Part shown: positions 7,272 through 13,675 of the stretch, piece by piece
Layout: every line of letters starts with the position of its first letter
Numbering within the stretch: position 1 is the first letter of the stretch
Source of the DNA: Thermodesulfobacteriota bacterium
GTDB taxonomy: Bacteria; Desulfobacterota; S145-22
Direction of reading: 5' to 3'
NCBI GenBank assembly: GCA_024763435.1
Contig: JANTFN010000015.1
Location: 1 to 15,734, forward strand
DNA: 15,734 nt
Made by a program: the position numbers and the translations under genes
The notes under the pieces: model-generated
Databases searched by the model: none
Told to the model about the DNA's origin: nothing
What the model saw: only the letters and a program-made list of their open reading frames with translations

Positions 7272-9245
7272 TTACGCGGCCTTTTCGGCCTTGATAATTT
7301 TCATAATATTCGGGAAAGCGGTTTCATCGGTATGCGGCAGGAACATGGCCGCCACATACTCATCCATGAAACTTGGAAAATTCGACAATTCAATATTGGT
7401 CATCATATTGGCAATTCGTTCGGCCTCCTTCAACAGATCCTTCGAAAAAGAGAGGAGACGCGCGCCGAGCAGAGACCCGTTTCCCACAAACATAAACTTC
7501 TCTTCCGGGATATCGGGCAGCAGTCCAATTATTTTTGCCGCCTCCAGATCGATATAATGGCCAAACCCGCCCGCGACAATCAACCGGTCCAGGTCATTAA
7601 AGGTCATATCCGCCTGGTTAAGCAGGACCTTGCACCCCGCGTAAATCGCTCCCTTCGCCCGGATTAAATTATCGATATCGATCTCCGTCAGGGTAATATC
7701 CTGACCAATCGCGTTTTCCCCCGCCCAGGAGAGGACATATTCGTACCCGTCTTCCCCCTTGCGGACCCTGTTTGTTGAAAGGGTATGCATGAATTTGCCG
7801 CTCTGATCTATAATCCCCGTCTCGAGAAGTTCCGCGACCATGTAGATCAGGCCGGACCCGCAAATCCCCTTCGCCCTGGCTCGCCCGATCGTCATAATCA
7901 TCGGTTCATAGGTGTCAGGGCTGATTCTTACCTGTTCAATGGCACCGCGCGTCGCCCGCATCCCGAATTTGATCCCGCCACCCTCAAAGGCCGGCCCTGC
8001 CGAGCAGGACGCGCTCATCATCCAGTCCTTGTTTCCCAGGACAATCTCGCCATTCGTCCCGATATCCATATAGAGGGTCAGATCATCGCGCTGAAAAATC
8101 CCCGATCCAAGGACGCCGGAAACAATATCCCCGCCAAGATAACTCGCTACCATGGGAAACATATAGATATGGACATGGTCACCCAATTCTATCCCGGCAT
8201 GAATGGCTCGGACAGGCGGCAGAAAATTCGCCGTGGGCACATATGGGTCTTCCCGGATATAGCGGGGATTCATGCCGAGGAAAAGCTGAGTCATCGTGGT
8301 ATTCCCGGCAATCACCATGTGGGAAACATATTTACGTTCCACGTTCGCCATCTTCAGCAGTTCCGTGATAATTTTATTAATGGACCGAACCACAACCTCC
8401 TGGAGGCGCTCCAGACCTCCCGGCTTCAGGGCGTAAACAATCCGGCTGATAACATCCTCCCCATAGCTGATCTGGGGATTATAATCCGAGGCAACCGCCA
8501 GGGTATACCGCTCCGCCCCATCCACATCAAACCCCGGACAACCAAACACCTGACACTCATGAAGGTTCAGCAGCTGACCGAAAACCGTCGTCGTCCCGAT
8601 ATCCACAACAATAGAGTAGTTTTTCTCTACTGTATCACCCGGTTCGATGTTGACCAGCTTATGACCGCGCCGCGTCAGGACCATGGTCACCGTCACCTTC
8701 CAGTCGGCATCCCGCAAAAGCTTGCTCATCTTCTTTATCGCTCTGAAATCTGTTGAAACCCTGTCAAAGCCATATTCCTGCTTCAGGGCGCGATAGATAC
8801 GCGCCAGATCGCTCATATTGTCTTCCTTGGTCGCCGGCGGAAGTTCAAGATAGCGTTTAAACACCGTCGGATCAATTGTCCATCCCCCCACAAGCTGATG
8901 GATATCCTGTGGCGAAAGCACCTTCGCGAACCCCGCGCGTTCCCTTCTCAGCACCGAACTGTCAATCTGAGATTCCACGGGAATTTCCACCACAATATCC
9001 GTCAAAGGCTTGGTCATGCACGCCAGCCGATACCCCTCTTTTACTTCCCATGCCTGAAGCATGGGCATCGGGGGAACCGTCGTTTCACCCTTAATAATTT
9101 TAACCTTGCACTTTCCGCATGTGCCGCTCCCCCCGCAGGAGGCATTGATATGAACACCGGCAGACATGGCACCCTGAAGAATTGTCTCGTCCGGCGCAAG
9201 TTCCATCTCCCTGCCTGCCGGTTCAAACCGAACCTTATATCCCAT
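7272..9245 (-). CDS. acsV: Reductive activator of the corrinoid iron-sulfur protein (RACo/AcsV)
   Basis: This protein uses ATP to return the inactive Co(II) form of the corrinoid iron-sulfur protein to active Co(I). The 657 residues begin with a plant-type ferredoxin domain: Cys37, Cys43, Cys46 and Cys76 (C-x5-C-x2-C-x29-C) bind a [2Fe-2S] cluster. A linker and middle domain lead to a C-terminal actin/Hsp70-like ATPase domain (ASKHA), with phosphate-loop motifs DIGTTT (215-220) and DIGTNGE (394-400). NPQISYGEDVISR (256-268) and SASCSAGPAFEG (411-422) are hallmarks of this family. The ATG at 9245 has AAAGGAG at about 9-nt spacing. It is the first gene of the operon, behind two promoter-like sites and an inverted repeat. 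Related activators serve other corrinoid methyltransferases, but the CODH/ACS context fixes the role. Confidence 0.95.
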   Translation of the reverse strand: MGYKVRFEPAGREMELAPDETILQGAMSAGVHINASCGGSGTCGKCKVKIIKGETTVPPMPMLQAWEVKEGYRLACMTKPLTDIVVEIPVESQIDSSVLRRERAGFAKVLSPQDIHQLVGGWTIDPTVFKRYLELPPATKEDNMSDLARIYRALKQEYGFDRVSTDFRAIKKMSKLLRDADWKVTVTMVLTRRGHKLVNIEPGDTVEKNYSIVVDIGTTTVFGQLLNLHECQVFGCPGFDVDGAERYTLAVASDYNPQISYGEDVISRIVYALKPGGLERLQEVVVRSINKIITELLKMANVERKYVSHMVIAGNTTMTQLFLGMNPRYIREDPYVPTANFLPPVRAIHAGIELGDHVHIYMFPMVASYLGGDIVSGVLGSGIFQRDDLTLYMDIGTNGEIVLGNKDWMMSASCSAGPAFEGGGIKFGMRATRGAIEQVRISPDTYEPMIMTIGRARAKGICGSGLIYMVAELLETGIIDQSGKFMHTLSTNRVRKGEDGYEYVLSWAGENAIGQDITLTEIDIDNLIRAKGAIYAGCKVLLNQADMTFNDLDRLIVAGGFGHYIDLEAAKIIGLLPDIPEEKFMFVGNGSLLGARLLSFSKDLLKEAERIANMMTNIELSNFPSFMDEYVAAMFLPHTDETAFPNIMKIIKAEKAA

Positions 9246-9300
9246 AGATTAAATCTCCTTTTTATCCTTGAATCGCTTTTCAGGCCTCAATCACCGGCGC

Positions 9301-9328
9301 AGTATAACGCGTCATTTCTAAATTGCAA
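9301..9328 (-). promoter_or_regulatory. Probable acsV-proximal promoter
   Basis: On the minus strand TTGCAA (9323-9328) and TATACT (9301-9306) are 16 nt apart; the -10 element matches five of six consensus positions. It sits about 55 nt before acsV. The inverted repeat at 9309-9348 overlaps it. Called from consensus only. Confidence 0.5.
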
Positions 9329-9348
9329 GCTCCAAAAGAAATTGACGC
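9309..9348 (-). promoter_or_regulatory. Long inverted repeat overlapping the acsV-proximal promoter (operator or leader hairpin)
   Basis: The arms GCGTCATTTCT (9309-9319) and AGAAATTGACGC (9337-9348) pair over 11 bp with a single unpaired base, around a 17-nt centre. The centre contains the -35 box of the proximal promoter and the left arm lies in its spacer. It could be an operator there, or a hairpin in the RNA made from the distal promoter at 9389-9417. No T-run follows, so it is not a terminator. Confidence 0.5.
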
Positions 9349-9388
9349 CTCCGTACCACCTGAACAAACGTTTACTTAATATCGGGGA

Positions 9389-9417
9389 AGTTTATTTTAT
9401 CCTGTTTTATTTGTCAA
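9389..9417 (-). promoter_or_regulatory. Probable distal promoter of the CODH/ACS operon
   Basis: On the minus strand a perfect TTGACA (9412-9417) is followed after 17 nt by TAAACT (9389-9394), in an AT-rich stretch. The transcript would start near 9381 and carry a leader of about 135 nt before acsV. The rest of the intergenic region 9246-9509 holds no gene that I can support. For the plus-strand gene at 9510 I see only a ribosome site and no convincing promoter. Confidence 0.6.
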
Positions 9418-9509
9418 GAATAAAAAAGATGCGGCAAAAACGCGAAACCGACAGGTCTTGTATTTTTCCGCCGTTTCTGTGATTGTTTTATTAAAGGAGA
9501 TAAATTCGG

Positions 9510-10787
9510 ATGAAAACAGACCCATCCCGTTTCCCAAAAATGGCGCGTGTCCGGCAGAAATTATATCGCGAGGAAATCTCAGACGCAACGCGGGCGGTGA
9601 ACGAAGAACTTCGCGCGCTGAACCTGGAAAGGCACGTCAAGCCCGGGATGCGTATCGCGGTAACGGCGGGGAGTCGTGGGATTGACCGGATAGATGAGGT
9701 CCTCCGGGCCTGTGTGGCGTTTCTGAAGGGGCTGGGCGCGGCACCTTTTCTTTATCCCGCCATGGGCAGCCACGGCGGCGCGACAGCGGCGGGACAACTT
9801 TCCATCCTGGCACATTACGGGATTACGGAAGAAACGATGGGCGTCCCCATCCATGCCGCGATGGCGGTGACGGAAATCGGGGTGACGCCGCGCGGGGTTC
9901 CTGTTTTTCTCGACAAAATAGCCGCCGGCGCGGACGCTCTCGTGGTGGTTAACCGCATCAAGACCCATACGAAATTCGAGGGGGAAATCGAAAGTGGCCT
10001 GTTCAAGATGATGGCTATCGGGATGGGAAAACATGACGGAGCCAGTATCTATCACCGCGCGGCGGTGGCGCACGGCATGGAAGCCATTATTATCGACGCG
10101 GGCCGGATGGTTCTTGAAAAACGCCATGTCCTGTTTGGCCTGGGGATTGTAGAAAATGGCGTTGACCGCCTCACGCGCCTCCAGGCGATCCCTCCGGGGG
10201 AAATGCTCGCGGCGGAAAAGAAACTCCTGCGCCTTTCCAAAAAGGTTATGGCACGGATTCCCTTTGACAATATCGACCTGCTCATTGTGGATGAAATAGG
10301 CAAAAATATCAGCGGCACGGGCATGGACAGCAAGGTCATCGGGCGGCATCGGGACCTGATTGGCGATTTTTCGATTCATCCCCATCCCAAAAGGATTTTT
10401 GTCCGTGACTTAACCGACGCCTCGGAGGGAAACGCAACCGGTATCGGCCTGGCCGATTTTACGACGGACCGCTGTGTTGAAAAAGTGGACCGGCAAAAAA
10501 CGGCGGTAAATTGTCTGACGGCCCTCTCACCGGAAAAAGCGGCCCTGCCCTTGTCGTTTGCCACGGACCGCGAGGCCATCGGCGCCGCACTGAAGACCGT
10601 TGGGCTCCGCGCTGTTCCGGAGTTGCGGGTTGTCCGCATTCAAAACACCCTTGCCCTTGAAACGCTTTCAGTATCGGAGGGCCTCAAAAAGGATGCCCTG
10701 AATAATCCCGACACCCGTCTCATGGAGACATTCAGCGAGATGGTATTTAATAAAGCGGGAAACCTGATGCCGCTGTCGGGCATTTAA
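9510..10787 (+). CDS. LarA-like (DUF2088) protein, putative nickel-pincer racemase/epimerase
   Basis: The 425-residue product resembles the lactate racemase family, whose LarA is of similar length (about 424). LarA uses a nickel-pincer nucleotide cofactor to interconvert alpha-hydroxy acids by hydride transfer. Here Ser55-Arg56 lies where LarA has its Asp-x-Arg stretch. His88 (GSHGG), His153 (KTHTKF), Lys166 (ESGLFK) and His182 (SIYH) follow with intervals of 65, 13 and 16, against 66, 10 and 16 for LarA His108, His174, Lys184 and His200 as I recall them. A conserved-looking block KNISGTGMDSKVIGR lies at 265-279. No signal peptide or membrane segment is seen. The ATG at 9510 has AAAGGAGA at about 9-nt spacing. 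The gene starts the plus-strand operon, diverging from acsV. The larB, larC and larE cofactor genes are not in the window. Family confidence is moderate; the substrate is unknown. Confidence 0.65.
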   Translation: MKTDPSRFPKMARVRQKLYREEISDATRAVNEELRALNLERHVKPGMRIAVTAGSRGIDRIDEVLRACVAFLKGLGAAPFLYPAMGSHGGATAAGQLSILAHYGITEETMGVPIHAAMAVTEIGVTPRGVPVFLDKIAAGADALVVVNRIKTHTKFEGEIESGLFKMMAIGMGKHDGASIYHRAAVAHGMEAIIIDAGRMVLEKRHVLFGLGIVENGVDRLTRLQAIPPGEMLAAEKKLLRLSKKVMARIPFDNIDLLIVDEIGKNISGTGMDSKVIGRHRDLIGDFSIHPHPKRIFVRDLTDASEGNATGIGLADFTTDRCVEKVDRQKTAVNCLTALSPEKAALPLSFATDREAIGAALKTVGLRAVPELRVVRIQNTLALETLSVSEGLKKDALNNPDTRLMETFSEMVFNKAGNLMPLSGI

Positions 10788-10811
10788 TCAGCGCTAAAAT
10801 AGGAGAGAAAC

Positions 10812-10868
10812 ATGTCCTTTATTAAATATTTACAGCGGCGTTTAGTAACCCGAAAGGCACACGCGTGA
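10812..10868 (+). CDS. 18-codon leader ORF coupled to the molybdopterin oxidoreductase gene
   Basis: An ATG with a strong ribosome site (AGGAG, 6-nt spacing) opens a short frame, MSFIKYLQRRLVTRKAHA. Its TGA stop overlaps the GTG start of the next gene as GTGA. The next gene has only a weak AAAGG of its own and no other possible start in frame, so translation is probably coupled to this leader. The peptide is basic, with an Arg-Arg pair, but has no hydrophobic stretch and is not a complete Tat signal. It may instead be a remnant of a longer N-terminus moved out of frame. Confidence 0.5.
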   Translation: MSFIKYLQRRLVTRKAHA

Positions 10869-13087
10869 ACCACGGAGAACGCATCATCCCCACGATGTGC
10901 CACGGGTGTTCCTACGGCGGCTACAACTGCGGAATGCTGGCGCATGTAAAAGACGGAAGGTTCGTGAGGGTTGAAGGAAATCCGCACCATCCCCTGAACC
11001 GGGGGAAACTATGCGCCAAGGGGCAGTCAGCCGTCCAGTGGGTCTATAACGAAAACCGCCTGAAGTTCCCGATGAAGCGGACAGGCGAAAAAGGCGCGGG
11101 GGCGTTCAAACGCATCTCATGGGACGAGGCGCTGGACACAATCGCGAAAACCCTCCTTGAAACGCGGGAACAGACCGGGCCGGAATCCCTGATGCTCAGC
11201 AAGGGCCAGTCCTCAAGCTGGGCCGGGCTTCACCATTTTCTCTGGATGCGGTTCATGCACGCCCTCGGTTCGACGACCTTCAGCAACTGGGGGCCTTCGG
11301 TCTGTTATTCCCCTCAGCTGATGTATCACAAGGCGATGATCGGCGGCCCGACCTACGCCAGGCCCGATTATGACAACGCGGATCTTATCCTGGAGTGGTT
11401 TACCGGTGGGGGTCTCGGCGGCCCGGCGCGCGGGGGCGTGGAAACCCTCGACACCAACCTCAGGAGTGTTTCCGTCAAAATCATGGAACGGGTGGAAAAA
11501 GGGGCCAGACTAATTATTATTAACCCGCAATTGATTCCTCTCGGCGCCAATGGACGCGCGTATCGGTGGCTGCCTGTCCGGCCCGGGACGGACGCCGCCC
11601 TCGCCCTTGCCATGATCCACGTAATTATCCGCGAGGGGCTCTTTGACCGGGACTTTGTCGCGAAGTGGTGTGAGGGATTTGATGAATTAAAAACACATAT
11701 CGCGCCCTGCCGGCCCGCGTGGGCCGAAGAAATCACGGGGATTCCGGCAGGCGATATTGAAGACCTGGCGCGGCTGTATGCCACGACAAAACGCGCGTGC
11801 CTCCGGGTTTCCGAGGCCCCTCAGAAGGCGGACCTTGCCGCCTTCGCCATGGCGATTCCCATCCTCATGGCAATTACTGGCCATCTTGACCGGGAAGGGG
11901 CAAATATCTGGGCCTTCCCCGCGGGCCGGCTGGGATTTCCAACCCTGTCGGAAAGGGTAACACCAGCCGCGCGGGAACGGCTCCCCGGCGCGGATGTCTA
12001 TTCCGTGCGGACCGGCGGCCGGCACGCGGCATTTTTCCCAGCGGTTATCGAATCCCTGATATCAGACGCCCCTCACCGTCCCAGGGCCCTGCTGATTTTC
12101 GGGTCCAATCCCATGAACACGGCGCGAAATCCCGCGCTTATCGCCGAGGCCCTGAAACGCCTCGCGTTTACGGTGGTTGTGGATGTCGCCTTCACGCCGA
12201 CAAGCCGCTACGCCGATATTCTCCTGCCGGCCGCGACCCGGTATGAATGTCGGGGACAACCCGGCATCTGGCGAAACCACCTCGCGATGAGCCACCGGGT
12301 TATTCCCCCTTTGTGGGAAACCCGCGACGAGCTTGACGTCACCCTGGACCTGGCGTGCCGCATGGGACTGGGCGGGGATTTCTGGGAGGGAAACTGGACG
12401 GCGATGTGCAACGCCTTTTTGAGCCCCGTCGGTGTCACACTAAGCGCCCTTCAGGACAACGCCCTGAAGGGAATCACGCTGCCTTCGACAGATTACATAA
12501 CCCGGCGGGAAAGGTACGAAATCCTGTTTAAGGACCTGCCAAACGGGAAGATTCAGCTTGCCGTCAGGGCCTTTGAGCCGGAAGGGGCCGCGGCGTTCCC
12601 CACCTATCACGGAGAACCGGAGGACCCCGCGAATGCCCCGGAACTTTCAGCGCACTATCCCCTCATCCTGACAGATGAACATTCGGACAGCATCAACCAC
12701 CACGCCTGGATGCGGGATATCCCCTGGCTTCGGGAGCTGAAACGGCAGCCGGTCGTGAAACTGAATCCCGCCACGGCGCGGGCGCATGGCATTGAAGCCG
12801 GCGACTGGGTACAGATTATCTCGCCCCATGGCCGCATGAAGGCCGTCGCGCGCCTCTTCGAAGGCATTCGGCCGGACACACTCATGGCGCAGCACGGGTG
12901 GTGGCAGGGGTGCGCCCCCCTCGGGCTTTCCGAGGTGTCGCCCCTGAACGACGGGGTCAATCCCAATTGCCTCTACAACTGGGAAAACCGGGATCCCCTG
13001 ACCGGGGATATCACCAAAAACACGCTTGTCAGGATTGAAAAGGCCGGGCCCCCGCAGGGCGTGCGGCCGATTCGGGAGGAGGGGTAA
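10865..13087 (+). CDS. Molybdopterin oxidoreductase, DMSO reductase superfamily, catalytic subunit
   Basis: This 740-residue protein belongs to the bis-molybdopterin guanine dinucleotide enzymes (Mo or W). The N-terminal Fe-S domain has Cys12, Cys15, Cys22 and Cys50; the last interval (27) is standard, but C-x2-C-x6-C departs from the usual C-x2-C-x3-C. KRISWDEAL (82-90) is typical of the family. Cys147 in GPSVCYSP is the likely metal ligand. Formate dehydrogenases normally have Cys/Sec followed by His here, and this one has Tyr148, which argues against a formate dehydrogenase. The acetylene hydratase aspartate between the first cysteines is also not evident. There is no Tat signal, so the enzyme should be cytoplasmic. 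The GTG start at 10865 overlaps the leader ORF, and the stop directly abuts the ferredoxin subunit ATG. Substrate unknown. Confidence 0.9.
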   Translation: MNHGERIIPTMCHGCSYGGYNCGMLAHVKDGRFVRVEGNPHHPLNRGKLCAKGQSAVQWVYNENRLKFPMKRTGEKGAGAFKRISWDEALDTIAKTLLETREQTGPESLMLSKGQSSSWAGLHHFLWMRFMHALGSTTFSNWGPSVCYSPQLMYHKAMIGGPTYARPDYDNADLILEWFTGGGLGGPARGGVETLDTNLRSVSVKIMERVEKGARLIIINPQLIPLGANGRAYRWLPVRPGTDAALALAMIHVIIREGLFDRDFVAKWCEGFDELKTHIAPCRPAWAEEITGIPAGDIEDLARLYATTKRACLRVSEAPQKADLAAFAMAIPILMAITGHLDREGANIWAFPAGRLGFPTLSERVTPAARERLPGADVYSVRTGGRHAAFFPAVIESLISDAPHRPRALLIFGSNPMNTARNPALIAEALKRLAFTVVVDVAFTPTSRYADILLPAATRYECRGQPGIWRNHLAMSHRVIPPLWETRDELDVTLDLACRMGLGGDFWEGNWTAMCNAFLSPVGVTLSALQDNALKGITLPSTDYITRRERYEILFKDLPNGKIQLAVRAFEPEGAAAFPTYHGEPEDPANAPELSAHYPLILTDEHSDSINHHAWMRDIPWLRELKRQPVVKLNPATARAHGIEAGDWVQIISPHGRMKAVARLFEGIRPDTLMAQHGWWQGCAPLGLSEVSPLNDGVNPNCLYNWENRDPLTGDITKNTLVRIEKAGPPQGVRPIREEG

Positions 13088-13675
13088 ATGGCGCGGAATG
13101 GCATCCTCGTGGACACCGGGAAATGCGACGGCTGCAGGAGTTGTGTGGTGGGCTGCAAAAACTGGCACGACCTCCCTGCCGGGACACCGGGACGTATCAG
13201 ACTCATGGATATAACCACCGGGCACTATCCGGAGGTCTCGCGATGGCTCTTCCCGATCATGTGCATGCAGTGCGCGTTTCCGCCCTGCGTGGCGGTTTGC
13301 CGCTTTCAGGCCTGCCACGTTGGGGAGGACGGCATCGTTCGCGTGGCGCGTGAAAAATGCGTCGGCTGCAACCTGTGCGTCCTGACCTGCCCCTATGACG
13401 CGCGGGTTCCAACGGAAGACGGCACGATCGCCGATGGGTGCGACTTCTGCGCGGACAGGACAGCCGCGGGTGATCTCCCCTACTGCGTGGAGACGTGTCC
13501 CTCCGGCGCTTTAATCTTTGGTGATCTTGACGACCCGAAAAGCGAAATTTCCCGTATCCTCGCGCGGGGAGAAGCCGGTCCCCTGAAAAAATCCTTCAAA
13601 ACACGCCCGAGGGTATTTTACGCGCATCTCCCTCTTCCCATAAGCGACCGGCCAGACCCGAGGCGCGAATGGTAG
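13088..13675 (+). CDS. Four-cluster ferredoxin subunit of the molybdopterin oxidoreductase (DmsB/PhsB/NrfC type)
   Basis: The 195-residue protein passes electrons to or from the adjacent catalytic subunit. Sixteen cysteines in four groups can bind four [4Fe-4S] clusters: 13/16/19/23, 59/62/67/71, 91/94/97/101 and 118/121/133/137, with the usual cross-pairing of groups in this family. CPSGALIFGDLDDPKSEISR (137-156) and the late TRPRVFY segment are typical of DmsB/PsrB/PhsB-like subunits. The ATG follows the TAA of the catalytic gene without a gap, and GGGAGGAGGGG inside the end of that gene is the ribosome site, so the two are tightly coupled. No NrfD/DmsC-type membrane anchor follows; the next gene is convergent recD. 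The final 80 bp overlap recD on the other strand. Confidence 0.93.
   Translation: MARNGILVDTGKCDGCRSCVVGCKNWHDLPAGTPGRIRLMDITTGHYPEVSRWLFPIMCMQCAFPPCVAVCRFQACHVGEDGIVRVAREKCVGCNLCVLTCPYDARVPTEDGTIADGCDFCADRTAAGDLPYCVETCPSGALIFGDLDDPKSEISRILARGEAGPLKKSFKTRPRVFYAHLPLPISDRPDPRREW

Noticed and set aside
7785..8756. Open frame of 323 codons on the plus strand opposite acsV
   Set aside because: Low-complexity, basic and unlike any family; it lies entirely inside a certain gene on the other strand.
9371..9398. Plus-strand promoter TTTACT-16-TATTTT for the LarA-like gene
   Set aside because: Both boxes match only four of six positions in an AT-rich stretch that already carries a better minus-strand promoter.
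9246..9509. Riboswitch (cobalamin or folate class) in the acsV leader
   Set aside because: I see no recognisable conserved core of these classes; only the inverted repeat and promoters can be supported.
9579..10385. Open frame of 268 codons on the minus strand opposite the LarA-like gene
   Set aside because: His/Arg-rich shadow translation without motifs. The plus-strand frame has the ribosome site and the family features.
10865..13087. Acetylene hydratase as identity of the molybdopterin enzyme
   Set aside because: Length and overall pattern are similar, but the aspartate between the first Fe-S cysteines is not evident, the cysteine spacing differs, and a ferredoxin subunit would not be needed for a non-redox hydratase.
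12647..13318. Minus-strand frame spanning the end of the oxidoreductase and the start of the ferredoxin gene
   Set aside because: It crosses two well-supported genes on the opposite strand and encodes no recognisable sequence.
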